The translations under genes and the position numbers were made by a program. DNA of 64,000 bases from Arenibacter arenosicollis. Its GTDB lineage: Bacteria > Bacteroidota > Bacteroidia > Flavobacteriales > Flavobacteriaceae. Below the pieces are notes generated by a model. That model worked only from the letters and a program-made list of their open reading frames with translations. It did no database searches and was not told where the DNA came from. Shown here in pieces: positions 8,150-15,702 of the stretch. Numbering within the stretch: the stretch's first letter is position 1; every line of letters begins with the position of its first letter. The stretch lies in contig NZ_JACLHY010000020.1 in the NCBI RefSeq assembly GCF_014397245.1, positions 1-64,000 on the forward strand, read 5' to 3'.

Positions 8150-8325
8150 CGCGTTGGCCAGTTTCCGTCTACGTATGAAACTAAAGCTTATTGCCTGCCC
8201 GAACGCACCTTTTTGGTACTGGCGGGTTTTGTAATTATTTTTATTTTAAAAGCCAAATCTAAAAAATTGGCGCACCTTTTGATTTAATAATCACTAGCTA
8301 TGATTTATAGCATCTAGTAGCTGGT
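8150..8325 (-). repeat. attC-like foldable spacer (arm type with central hairpin)
   Basis: CGTATGAAACTAAAGC (8172-8187) pairs imperfectly with GCTATGATTTATAGC (8297-8311). A central hairpin GCCAAAT-ctaaaaa-ATTGGC occupies 8252-8272, the same motif as in the spacer at 10720-10920. The end CTAGTAGCTGG is only a weak partner to GGCTACAACTA near 8888, so this cassette boundary is partly decayed. The 8048-8150 stretch before it holds nothing I recognise. Confidence 0.5.
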
Positions 8326-8327
8326 TT

Positions 8328-8873
8328 TTAATCGTCAAGGATTTTCGTTTCAAATCCATCAATACTTATGCTGTTTTTGTTTTTCCAATATTCTTCAATT
8401 TTGTCCTCACCTTGTTTTGCCGCCCAAGAATTTAAAGTTGTGCGCTCTTCTTTGAAATCCATAAAGGGCACCGCAAAGCCGCAGGAAGTTTGAACCAAGT
8501 CTACTTCCATTTCGATAATTTGTCGGGCACCTACATTCTCAGGGAACAAATTGTAATATTTGTGAAATTCACTATCCCTTTTATGGTAAATCTTTGCTTT
8601 TCCATACAGTCTTAAAATCAAAGGTTTCCCTTCAAAAGCACAGAACATAATAGTCATTCTATTATTCTTTAATATATGCGCAGCGGTTTCATTTCCACTT
8701 CCTGTTAAGTTCAACCAAACAATTTTGTTCTTACTAATAACTCTAAATGAGTCGGTACCTTTTGGAGACACATTAACCCTTCCATCATTGGAAGCTGTAC
8801 CTACAAAAAATAGTTTTTGATTTGCAATGAATTCTTGTAATTCAGTGGTAATAAAATCTAATTTCTTTCCCAT
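8328..8873 (-). CDS. Pyridoxamine 5'-phosphate oxidase-like flavin protein
   Basis: 181 residues. The N-terminus LQEFIANQKLFFVGTASNDG and VNVSPKGTDSFRVIS fit the split beta-barrel of the PNPOx-like FMN-binding family, followed by NKIVWLNLTGSGNETAAHI and NNRMTIMFCAFEG, strands that line the flavin site. The C-terminal CGFAVPFMDF...LNSWAAKQGE is typical of a stress-related subgroup. Probably an FMN or F420-type reductase; substrate unknown. Single gene between a decayed attC-like spacer and a family A spacer. Confidence 0.75.
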   Translation of the reverse strand: MGKKLDFITTELQEFIANQKLFFVGTASNDGRVNVSPKGTDSFRVISKNKIVWLNLTGSGNETAAHILKNNRMTIMFCAFEGKPLILRLYGKAKIYHKRDSEFHKYYNLFPENVGARQIIEMEVDLVQTSCGFAVPFMDFKEERTTLNSWAAKQGEDKIEEYWKNKNSISIDGFETKILDD

Positions 8874-8884
8874 ATTTTTAAATT

Positions 8885-9196
8885 GGCTACAACTAATGAA
8901 TTTAGATGTTCACTATATTTCCTTTATAGGTCTAATTTAGTAAATCTTTTTTGAGACCTAATTATAAATTAAGAGGTTAGCTCAATTTCTCCCCTACTCT
9001 ATTTTTGTTACTACTAGCATAAAGTGACTGGTCAAAAATATAGCTATAAAGAAAGACATTTATTTAAGAATTAGACGCGGGAAACAGCACAGAACATCTT
9101 AGGTGCAGGCATGATAAAATATAAAATCTTGAAATTGAGGTCCAGGTAATTATCCAGATGGACTAGTGCTTTTCATAGGACACGTTGTTAGGCGAT
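8885..9196 (-). repeat. Long spacer repeat, family A, diverged copy
   Basis: Begins GGCTACAACTAATG and shares TTTATAGGTCTAATTTAGTA and the core GCGGGAAAC with the other A copies, but is more diverged. It ends in GTTAGGCGAT (9187-9196), which pairs exactly with ATCGCCTAAT (9869-9878) around the next gene. No coding content seen. Confidence 0.55.
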
Positions 9197-9199
9197 GGT

Positions 9200-9841
9200 T
9201 TACTTGTTTTTATATTTCTTAATACTCTTCACAATACGATTCGCATTAATTTGACCTTGAGATAAAAAGATATTTCTAAAAACTGGATTATTGTGTTCAT
9301 ACTCGTGACTATTCATAATCCACGACGAAGGGTGAACATATTTTGAATAAAGTTTGAAAAAAGCATCGTATTCGAGTTTATTGTTTGTTTCAAGTGCTAG
9401 GTGACTAACACTCCAATGTCTTGTTGGAGTTAGTACGTAGTCTTTAGTAAGCTTCTCAATGTAATCGATTCTGTCATGAATCATTTTGATAGCTGTTTCA
9501 GATGCGTTTTCAGTTTTTAAAGACAAAAAACCCTTATTGATTTCTAATTCCTCTTTAGGTTTTTGACTAATAAAATCTTTGGCTTTAGAAGGGTCTTTTA
9601 TAATGAACTCTACCAATAAATAACATTCAAAAAGACTTCGTGCAGAAAAAGCTAGATACTCAATTGGTATATTTTGCTCCGTTGTTAAGCGTTTAAAAAG
9701 CGTACTTGTATAGCGAACCAAACCTCTTAAAGCGAACAAGAAGTAATCCGTTTCATTTTTTTTAATGAGTGATGATATTTCTTCCTCAATTCCTAATATA
9801 ATTTTGTTCAACTCGTTATTAATTTCATTCTTAGAATTCAT
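9200..9841 (-). CDS. Hypothetical helical protein, DUF5677-like (cassette gene)
   Basis: 213 residues, predicted all-helical and soluble. The segments LAFSARSLFECYLLVEFIIK and FFKLYSKYVHPSSWIM recall the DUF5677 group, in which a helical bundle carries a conserved ...YskyvHpss segment. Function unknown. It is a single-gene cassette with an exact 10-base inverted pair of ends (GTTAGGCGAT/ATCGCCTAAT). I cannot assign an enzymatic role. Confidence 0.6.
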   Translation of the reverse strand: MNSKNEINNELNKIILGIEEEISSLIKKNETDYFLFALRGLVRYTSTLFKRLTTEQNIPIEYLAFSARSLFECYLLVEFIIKDPSKAKDFISQKPKEELEINKGFLSLKTENASETAIKMIHDRIDYIEKLTKDYVLTPTRHWSVSHLALETNNKLEYDAFFKLYSKYVHPSSWIMNSHEYEHNNPVFRNIFLSQGQINANRIVKSIKKYKNK

Positions 9842-9868
9842 AAATTATAGTTCAGAGTTTACTTAAAT

Positions 9869-10007
9869 ATCGCCTAATGGTTGGGCTATGATTTCGTTGC
9901 GGCGATATCCGGCAGGAAATTGTCGGTTAGAAATCGGGCCCTGTTAAAAGTTGATTGGTTTAAATTTAGTAATTAAGCAGCAATGGATTATAGCCGGTGT
10001 TGTGAGC
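9869..10007 (-). repeat. attC-like foldable spacer
   Basis: Opens with ATCGCCTAAT and closes with GTTGTGAGC (9999-10007). Inside, GGCTATGATTTCGTTG (9884-9899) pairs with CAATGGATTATAGCC (9981-9995). The element is 139 bases long, comparable with the spacer at 3441-3577. No coding content. Confidence 0.6.
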
Positions 10008-10014
10008 TCGCTTT

Positions 10015-10710
10015 TCATTTTTTTAGAGCAATTTTACCTACTGGAACAATTCCAGAACCATGAGGCGCTACACTCATTTCATAGTAAAGGTCATGTTCTT
10101 TCAAAAAAAGTCCTGCTCTTGGAGTTCCAGCTGCTTGATAAGAAAGTGCCATCATATAAAAAGTATGCTCTTCATAGGGATTAATCGTTTTTTGCAATAT
10201 GCCAGCATTATCAAAATTTTCATCTAAGAAAGGTTTTATTTCAGTTAGACCATAGTTGAATTTTGAAAGCTTATCAAGCGAGAATTTTTCTTTGTGCAAA
10301 AATAACTTTAAGAAAGAGTCAGGTGGATTGAAAATTCGAAATGAATTAGTAGGAACATTTATGTTTAGCTCTACAGGAATGTCAGTTTCATTTATTATTC
10401 TAGTCCAAAAGCACGCAAACCCATATAATTTACCAGTAGAGTCGGAATATTGTGTTCCTGGTTTAATCATTCCTCCCTTTGGAAAGCTGTTTAGTATGGT
10501 AATCCTTTTTCCATTAGCAAGGGTGTAGGTAGTATCCGTATAGATGTATTTTTGTAAATCATGATTCTGTAATTGTTGTCCCAAATTACTATAGGCAGCA
10601 GTTCTTATGTCTGATTCAATCGCTGCCTTTTCCGTAATCGATTTACTTTTTTGCCCACAAGAACAAAGCCACACTATTGAACAAATCGATAAAAATAAAA
10701 CTCTTTTCAT
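10015..10710 (-). CDS. Predicted lipoprotein of unknown function (cassette gene)
   Basis: About 231 residues from ATG 10710, chosen because it starts a lipoprotein signal MKRVLFLSICSIVWLCSCG with the lipobox at LCSC. A longer frame to 10764 would run into the spacer. The mature protein has a beta-rich look (YIYTDTTYTLANGKRITI, LYGFACFWTRIINETDIPVE, TFYMMALSYQAAGTPRAG, GIVPVGKIAL) and no named domain. Probably exported and membrane-anchored. The cassette ends GTTGTGAGC (9999) and GCTCACAAC (10720) are an exact 9-base inverted pair; the right one lies 10 bases before the start codon. Confidence 0.6.
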   Translation of the reverse strand: MKRVLFLSICSIVWLCSCGQKSKSITEKAAIESDIRTAAYSNLGQQLQNHDLQKYIYTDTTYTLANGKRITILNSFPKGGMIKPGTQYSDSTGKLYGFACFWTRIINETDIPVELNINVPTNSFRIFNPPDSFLKLFLHKEKFSLDKLSKFNYGLTEIKPFLDENFDNAGILQKTINPYEEHTFYMMALSYQAAGTPRAGLFLKEHDLYYEMSVAPHGSGIVPVGKIALKK

Positions 10711-10719
10711 GTTTAGCTT

Positions 10720-10920
10720 GCTCACAACGGACTTGTGTATGAAACGTAGCGTGCAAAAAGACACTAACTTTTCGGATTAACACAGAGCCGAATTTTTATA
10801 TTTTGTTTTTAATTTTCTCTTTTTAAAAGCCAAATTAAAAATTTGGCGGACTTCATAAATATACAGAAACCCTTCGGTAAAGCACTTATTAGCTATGTTT
10901 TATACACCGTGTTAGCCATA
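10720..10920 (-). repeat. attC-like foldable spacer with arms and central hairpin
   Basis: Opens with GCTCACAAC (10720-10728) and closes with GTTAGCCATA (10911-10920). The arms GTGTATGAAACGTAGC (10735-10750) and GCTATGTTTTATACAC (10892-10907) pair with two mismatches. A perfect central hairpin GCCAAATT-aaa-AATTTGGC lies at 10829-10847. This is the clearest example of the arm-plus-hairpin spacer. Confidence 0.65.
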
Positions 10921-10928
10921 GTTTTTTA

Positions 10929-11615
10929 TTACCTAAATATTACTTTATGCACTTTTAATTCAACTTTCGTTCCGCCAATTCCTGTTCTTTCCATAAAATG
11001 CGTTCCCATTGGTTTTCCAATGTCAATTTTTTCAATTCTCGAAAAGTAATATTCAGCATCTCTTTCCGAAAATCTGGAAAGAGAATCTAATTTTAAATCG
11101 CGAATTTTTTTCGCAAACTCTTTTCCATTTATGGGTTCTATTTCTTTTACAATTCCAATTTCAGTAGGCATTTCTGATTCAGTTCCATTAAAGAAGTGCA
11201 TACTTTTCCTAACTCTCTTTTTTGGTTTAAATCCAAATGGTGCTGGAATTAATAGTTCTCCATTTTTTGTGTAATTATTATGGTCGTATTCAGAACTCGA
11301 AAAAAGTGCTTTTGTATAAACTTTATTTTCGGTCTGTTGAAAATTCAAGGGTATTTTGAAAGGATTTTTAAAGTCCATTTCTTTGTTTTCTGACTCTAAT
11401 TCTAAATCACAATCTTCTGGTAAATTAAATGTTACTTCGCAATCACAAAATCCACCATTCAATTTCAAAACGTCAATCAAGTCAGCTTTGTTAATTCCGT
11501 TTTTTTCAGCCCATTCGAAAGTGTTTTTCAATGAGTGGTCACATCCGTTTTTTTCAATTCGGTTTTCTATAAAAAGACAAAGTTCAGTTACTTGATTTTC
11601 TGTTAATAAGGTCAT
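10929..11615 (-). CDS. DUF2695-containing protein (cassette gene)
   Basis: 228 residues. Residues about 14-65, with CDHSLKNTFEWAEKNG and VLKLNGGFCDCEVTFNLP, match the DUF2695 pattern: a CDH motif, a tryptophan helix and the GGFCDCEV ending. The C-terminal 150 residues, with IPAPFGFKPKKRVRKSMHFF and ERTGIGGTKVELKVHKV, are not recognised. Soluble; function unknown. Cassette ends GTTAGCCATA (10911) and TATGGCTAAC (11625) are an exact 10-base inverted pair, so this is one of the best-defined cassettes here. Confidence 0.7.
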   Translation of the reverse strand: MTLLTENQVTELCLFIENRIEKNGCDHSLKNTFEWAEKNGINKADLIDVLKLNGGFCDCEVTFNLPEDCDLELESENKEMDFKNPFKIPLNFQQTENKVYTKALFSSSEYDHNNYTKNGELLIPAPFGFKPKKRVRKSMHFFNGTESEMPTEIGIVKEIEPINGKEFAKKIRDLKLDSLSRFSERDAEYYFSRIEKIDIGKPMGTHFMERTGIGGTKVELKVHKVIFR

Positions 11616-11624
11616 TTTTTAAAT

Positions 11625-11995
11625 TATGGCTAACAATTGGATATAGTAACTGGTGATTATATACCTATTATAGGTCTAATTTAATAAATCTTTTTTGTTT
11701 GCTCCAATATTAATTAAGGGCTCTGTCCTAAGTGACCCTACTCCAATTATGGTAGAGTATTGCCCTCCCTGGCGTCCCAAATAACAGACTTCTAGAAAAA
11801 CAATATCTATCAAGTAGGCTGCGGGAAGACGTAAAACATATTGAGCACTTGTTTAAAATCTTTACGATGGTAAAAATGAACCAAAGTATTAGGAAATTTA
11901 GTTTGCCAAACGGAGTATGGGAAAACCAGACCAAGTATTTAAGGTTTGGTGATTTCAGGCTGCTATCGAGGAACATTGGTTATTGTACCAGCCTT
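11625..11995 (-). repeat. Long spacer repeat, family A, copy 4
   Basis: Begins TATGGCTAACAATTGGATAT and keeps the family order TATTATAGGTCTAATTTAAT, TTTTTTGTTTGCTCC, AAAACAATATCTATC and GCGGGAAGACGTAA. The expected family B ending and a paired cassette end are not visible on the left side of the following gene, so the far part has decayed. A plus-strand open frame (11849-12061) is not conserved. Confidence 0.5.
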
Positions 11996-11998
11996 TTT

Positions 11999-12559
11999 TT
12001 ACAAGATGTTAAAGGTCAAGAACCAACTGTAGCCGGGTTGATTTATCATAATCCATGCTAGTAATTTATCGGTTTCGGGGTCCAATAATACAACACCCAA
12101 TGGGTTTTCAGGTTCTTCTTTTCTGTAGTAAGCAAAAACATTATCATGTTTAGCATACATTTTTTCGCCTTTGACCGTTTTTAGTTCAGCTTTTTCTTCA
12201 TCAAAAGGCTCATAAATTTTATGATTTTTATAAAATCTCACAGGTTTCGCGTCTAGATTTTCAAATCCAATACTGTCAACGGTCTTTTTAAAATAATCGA
12301 AAAGACCATCGAAGGCAACAATGCGTATTTCCCGTCTTTCCGTAACGGTGTCCTTTAATATATTGTCAAAAAAGACGTAGTTTTTAAACAGGCTATCTTT
12401 AGAAATTTCAAATTTTTCTTTCTTGTAAATGTAATTAGCCAATTCTTTCAATTTGGCATATTGCGCATGATCATTTTCAGTCCAATGTTCCGAAATTTTA
12501 GTTTGTCCAATTCCCAAACTTGTCGCCAGGATAAAAAGCCCAATTAATATTCTTTTCAT
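11999..12559 (-). CDS. Hypothetical secreted protein
   Basis: About 186 residues from ATG 12559, which starts a type I signal peptide (MKRILIGLFILATSLGIGQ, cleavage expected after GIGQ). The longer frame to 12667 has no support. The mature part is charged, with a C-terminal beta-rich section (EKMYAKHDNVFAYYRKEEP, LGVVLLDPETDKLLAWIMIN). No known domain. Likely periplasmic or secreted. It lies 129 bases downstream of the methyltransferase gene and could be read through from that operon. Confidence 0.6.
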   Translation of the reverse strand: MKRILIGLFILATSLGIGQTKISEHWTENDHAQYAKLKELANYIYKKEKFEISKDSLFKNYVFFDNILKDTVTERREIRIVAFDGLFDYFKKTVDSIGFENLDAKPVRFYKNHKIYEPFDEEKAELKTVKGEKMYAKHDNVFAYYRKEEPENPLGVVLLDPETDKLLAWIMINQPGYSWFLTFNIL

Positions 12560-12688
12560 TTTAATTCTTTTATTGGGCACAGTGCTTTGGCTATGATTAG
12601 ATTCAAACTTTCCCAACGGAAATTTCCACCGGGACTTAAAGATAGTTAATTGCGAGGATTTCCACATGGGAAATCGGCCGGCAATTCA

Positions 12689-13318
12689 TTATACCTCCTG
12701 TTGAGGGTGGTAATATTTTTTCTTTTTGCATTTGATCAGATACATTGGTTGGTTTTCTTTTACTTCTGTAATTTCAAAAAGACCATACTTGTTAAATTCC
12801 GTATGAACTGATACTTGGTCATAGTAAAATATTTTTGCTCCTTTATGAATTTCGTAACGGTCTTTACTTATCAATTCACCCTTTCCATATTGAGGAGTGT
12901 TTTTGGTTATGGCGGTAAAAACCATAAATCCATTTTCTGTCAATTGGTTGTAGCAGTCTTGTATCAGTTTTTCTCTTTCTTGGCAGTCCAATAAATGAAT
13001 GAGGGCATAACAAAAAATTCCGTCATATTTTATGTCCTCAAAAGGCATTTTCTTTACAGAGCCGTAAAAAATGTTCATTTTATTTCCATAATGTTTTTTT
13101 GCTAACGCGATGGCTGTTTTTGAAATTTCAATTCCGCTTACTTTTATACCATTTTCGATGAATGGTCGGGCATTTCGCCCATATCCAATTCCCGGGATGA
13201 GGATATTTTTTATGGCATTTTCTACAAAAAAATCTTTTGTCAATTGGGCAGATTTTGCAGGTTCCATTCCCCACATTTCTTGTTTGCCGGTAAATGCTGT
13301 TTCCCAAAACTCTGCCAT
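12689..13318 (-). CDS. Class I SAM-dependent methyltransferase (thiopurine/tellurite-type)
   Basis: 209 residues. MAEFWETAFTGKQEMWGMEP is typical of the TPMT/TehB-like branch, then motif I ILIPGIGYGRNARPFIENG (about 38-56), VSGIEISKTAI, and YDGIFCYALIHLLDCQER. Members methylate small thio-, seleno- or tellurium compounds or other small acceptors; the substrate here is unknown. Third gene of a tight operon: one base after the 13320-13565 gene, which follows the FAD oxidoreductase. The operon is divergent from a Fur-family gene and probably controlled by it. Confidence 0.75.
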   Translation of the reverse strand: MAEFWETAFTGKQEMWGMEPAKSAQLTKDFFVENAIKNILIPGIGYGRNARPFIENGIKVSGIEISKTAIALAKKHYGNKMNIFYGSVKKMPFEDIKYDGIFCYALIHLLDCQEREKLIQDCYNQLTENGFMVFTAITKNTPQYGKGELISKDRYEIHKGAKIFYYDQVSVHTEFNKYGLFEITEVKENQPMYLIKCKKKKYYHPQQEV

Positions 13319-13319
13319 A

Positions 13320-13565
13320 CTACCTACAAATTTTATCTGCTAATAATTCACATTCAATTCCTTTACTTTTAAGTTGTTGGGTTATTGAATTTGTATCGAT
13401 CGTTTTTCCTTCAATTCTTAAAATGGAATGACCGCAAGGATATGGTCTGTTGAAATCTTCCAAGTCAAAATTGAATTTTAGCTGTGGATATCCATTTTCC
13501 AAAAATTGTAGAATTTCAGTCGATAGAATTTCTGATTTTACGTTGGTCATAAACACTTCTACCAT
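13320..13565 (-). CDS. Small ferredoxin-like-fold protein, member of a three-copy family
   Basis: About 81 residues from ATG 13565, which overlaps the stop of the upstream FAD oxidoreductase; a longer start at 13592 overlaps it further. The pattern VEVFMTNV...LKFNFDLEDFN...HSILRIEG...GIECELL gives a beta-alpha-beta-beta-alpha-beta order like heavy-metal-associated domains but without a CxxC. Relatives occur at 27321-27569 and 29772-30029 with the same VEIFKTNV, INFDLED and LRIE blocks. Unlike them, this copy carries PYPCGHS before the LRIE strand, adding a Cys-Gly-His that could bind metal. Function unknown; operon context suggests redox or metal stress. Confidence 0.6.
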   Translation of the reverse strand: MVEVFMTNVKSEILSTEILQFLENGYPQLKFNFDLEDFNRPYPCGHSILRIEGKTIDTNSITQQLKSKGIECELLADKICR

Positions 13566-13566
13566 A

Positions 13567-14568
13567 TCAAAAATTTTCTTGTGACAATTCATGATTTACC
13601 ATTGCACCTGTGATAGTACCACTGCTAACTGCTATTGATACAGAGCGCATCATTGTACTGTTGTCTCCACAAGCAAATATGCCATCTTCACTGGTTTTTT
13701 GCATAAAATTCACTTCAATGTGTCCGTTTTCCGTGATTTTACAACCTAATTCTTGGGGTATATTTGAGTTTTGCTCAAATGGAATAGCGGCATAAGCAGA
13801 TTCAAAATATTCCGTACTACCATCTTTGAATACAATTTTTTCCATTTGTCCATTATGATGTTCTATTGCAGAAATTTCTTTTTCAATGATTTTAATATCG
13901 TGTTGTTTTAACTTTTCGAGTTGGTTTACTTCAAAGTCTTTTGATCCCGAAGTAATAATCGTAATTTCTTGAGTTAAATTGTTTACTAAAGAAGCAAGGT
14001 GAAACGCTCTTTCTCCTTTTGCAATTATGGCAGTTTTCTTGTTTCTTATTTCGTAACCGTGACAATATGGGCAATGCACAACTGATATTCCCCAACATTC
14101 AGAAAAACCTTTTATATCTGGCATTAGGTCTTTAACTCCTGTTGCCAAAACCAATTTCTTTGCTGTAAAAACATCGCCTTTTGAAGTAGTGACTTCAAAT
14201 CCTATATTGTTTCTTTTACCGCTAACAGCAAGTCCGTCATAGAATTCAATGCTGTCGTATTTTGCTACTTGACTTTTAGCAATTTCAGAAATTTCCTTTG
14301 GTGTACTTCCGTCTTGAGTTAAAAAATTATGTGAATGTGGTGTTTGCCGATTACATGGTTTACCTGCGTCAATGACCAAGGTCCTGCGAAGTGAACGTCC
14401 TAATGCCATTGCTGCTGAAAGTCCTGCATAACTTCCACCTATTATGATGACTTCAAATTCATTTTTATTCATATTGTTATTGTTTTGAGCAAAGAGTGTT
14501 ATTGGTTGTGGTATTGTAAGTACTAAACCTGATACGCCGAATAGTTTAAATATTTGTCTTCTGTCCAT
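13567..14568 (-). CDS. NAD(P)/FAD-dependent oxidoreductase, thioredoxin-reductase-like
   Basis: 333 residues. The N-terminus MDRRQIFKLFGVSGLVLTIP is a Tat-like or type I export signal, then the FAD Rossmann motif VIIIGGSYAGLSAAMALGRS (about 40-59), a redox-type CPYCHGYE motif near 165-172, NADPH-site strands (KTAIIAKGERAFHLASLV) and the FAD-closing IFACGDNSTMM. This is the thioredoxin reductase fold with the active disulphide CPYC, but with an export signal, unlike cytosolic TrxB. Electron acceptor unknown. First gene of a three-gene operon, divergent from a Fur-type regulator with two operator-like palindromes between them. Confidence 0.75.
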   Translation of the reverse strand: MDRRQIFKLFGVSGLVLTIPQPITLFAQNNNNMNKNEFEVIIIGGSYAGLSAAMALGRSLRRTLVIDAGKPCNRQTPHSHNFLTQDGSTPKEISEIAKSQVAKYDSIEFYDGLAVSGKRNNIGFEVTTSKGDVFTAKKLVLATGVKDLMPDIKGFSECWGISVVHCPYCHGYEIRNKKTAIIAKGERAFHLASLVNNLTQEITIITSGSKDFEVNQLEKLKQHDIKIIEKEISAIEHHNGQMEKIVFKDGSTEYFESAYAAIPFEQNSNIPQELGCKITENGHIEVNFMQKTSEDGIFACGDNSTMMRSVSIAVSSGTITGAMVNHELSQENF

Positions 14569-14583
14569 TAAACAAACAATTAA

Positions 14584-14652
14584 ATGCGAAGTTGTCGCAA
14601 TAGTGTTTTGGCAAATATACTATCTTTTTGTATTATTGCAACTTATTCGCAA
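14584..14652. promoter_or_regulatory. Two Fur-family operator-like palindromes in a divergent promoter
   Basis: TGCGAAGTTGTCGCA (14585-14599) has perfect 5-base arms, TGCGA/TCGCA. TTGCAACTTATTCGCAA (14636-14652) is a related inverted repeat; on the opposite strand the first reads TTGCGACAACTTCGCAT. The two share TTGC-RAC-N-A/T...TTCGCA and lie between divergent genes starting at 14568 and 14659, the second 7 bases before the regulator's ATG. This fits autoregulation and control of the oxidoreductase operon by the Fur-family protein. Binding is inferred. Confidence 0.6.
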
Positions 14653-14658
14653 TAAAAT

Positions 14659-15036
14659 ATGAATCGAAGAAATACACCTACAAAAGAGGCCGTGCTAAAC
14701 TTATTAATGAATTCGAGAAAGGCGTTAAGTCAAGACGCTATTGAAAGGCAGTTGGATATTGAAATCAATAGGGCTACAATTTATAGAGTATTGAACAGGT
14801 TTTGTGAGGATGGGATAGTCCACAAAATAGTTGCAGAAGATGGAAAACAGTATTTTGCAATTTGTAAAAAATGTGAGAATCCACAAGAAGTTATTCAACC
14901 TCATTTTCATTTTCGTTGTTTGTCGTGTGATACGATTGAGTGCCTGCAAGTTCCTGTTGAGTGTTCAGTTCCTAATGGTTACGAAGTTCAAAATGCAAAT
15001 TGTGTTCTGACTGGTACTTGTAATGATTGTTCGTAG
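14659..15036 (+). CDS. Fur-family transcriptional regulator
   Basis: 125 residues. The winged-helix domain shows RRNTPTKEAVLNLLMNS and INRATIYRVLNRFCEDGIV (recognition helix ATIYRVL), typical of Fur/Zur/PerR proteins. The dimer domain has HFHFRCLSCDTIECL and a terminal CNDC, giving two CxxC pairs of a structural zinc site and a His-rich sensing site. Subtype (Zur, PerR or other) cannot be set from this. It is divergent from an exported FAD oxidoreductase with two matching palindromes between, one just before its own start, so negative autoregulation is likely. Confidence 0.85.
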   Translation: MNRRNTPTKEAVLNLLMNSRKALSQDAIERQLDIEINRATIYRVLNRFCEDGIVHKIVAEDGKQYFAICKKCENPQEVIQPHFHFRCLSCDTIECLQVPVECSVPNGYEVQNANCVLTGTCNDCS

Positions 15037-15048
15037 GTTTTTATATTG

Positions 15049-15190
15049 TCATCATCGTTTGTGTATGAAAAGTGGCTGGATTTTCGAAACTGAGGTTTGT
15101 CTCACGTGGCCAAACAGAATTAATAAACTAAAACTAAAATTATACACTGTGCCCTAGCCAAGTTTACTACACTTTGTTAGCGGTTCGTTG
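15049..15190 (-). repeat. attC-like foldable spacer next to a VOC cassette
   Basis: GTGTATGAAAAGTGGCTGG (15061-15079) pairs imperfectly with CCTAGCCAAGTTTACTACAC (15153-15172). The end GTTAGCGGTTCGTTG (15176-15190) pairs with CAATGAACGCCAAC (15660-15673) beyond the next gene. The arm sequence GTGTATGAAA is shared with the spacer at 10735, so this is the same element type. Confidence 0.55.
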
Positions 15191-15203
15191 TTTTCCCTTC
15201 AAA

Positions 15204-15578
15204 CTATTTTGTTTCTCTTCTTTGCACATTGAATACTGTTCCTGCTGGGTCTTGTATCCAATGCATATTTTTTGGAAGTTCTTCAAGCTCGTCACAAGTT
15301 TCTACTCCATTTGATTGCAAATAGTTTGTCGCTTCATTTACGTCTGGAACTGTAAGTTGTAACCAAGTTTCTGAATGTGTATAGTTGTCAACACAGTCTA
15401 ACCATATAATATTACTTCCGAATATAACTTCGTGAGTTCTGGAAATAGTTGGACTGTCAATAGGTTTTTCTTCAACGGACAACTTCAAAATATCCCTATA
15501 AAAAGCAACCGTTTTCTCGTATTTACTTTTCGGAATTTTTATCGCAATATTTATTCCTGCTTCAAATTTAACGTCCAT
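15204..15578 (-). CDS. VOC family (glyoxalase-like) protein
   Basis: 124 residues, single VOC module pair. GINIAIKIPKSKYEKTVAFYRDILKL is the first beta-alpha unit, TWLQLTVPDVNEATNYLQSNG the second, and MHWIQDPAGTVFNVQRRE the final strand. Metal ligands are not conserved in the glyoxalase I pattern (the HxxE positions are not clear), so it is a general VOC protein: isomerase, dioxygenase or resistance type unknown. It is the right-most gene with clear cassette ends (GTTAGCGGTTCGTTG/CAATGAACGCCAAC). Confidence 0.75.
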   Translation of the reverse strand: MDVKFEAGINIAIKIPKSKYEKTVAFYRDILKLSVEEKPIDSPTISRTHEVIFGSNIIWLDCVDNYTHSETWLQLTVPDVNEATNYLQSNGVETCDELEELPKNMHWIQDPAGTVFNVQRRETK

Positions 15579-15702
15579 TGTCCTTATGTTTTTTAGTTTG
15601 TCAAATTATAGTTTTCTTATTTGTTAATTTCTGTCGTTGGTCTGCATTGTGTTGTTCCCCAATGAACGCCAACGTTTGGTAATGCTATCCTACTTATAAG
15701 AA

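Noticed and set aside
1-15674. An integron integrase or tyrosine recombinase gene that would drive the array
   Set aside because: None of the genes in the window has the R-H-R-Y pattern; such a gene may lie elsewhere in the genome.
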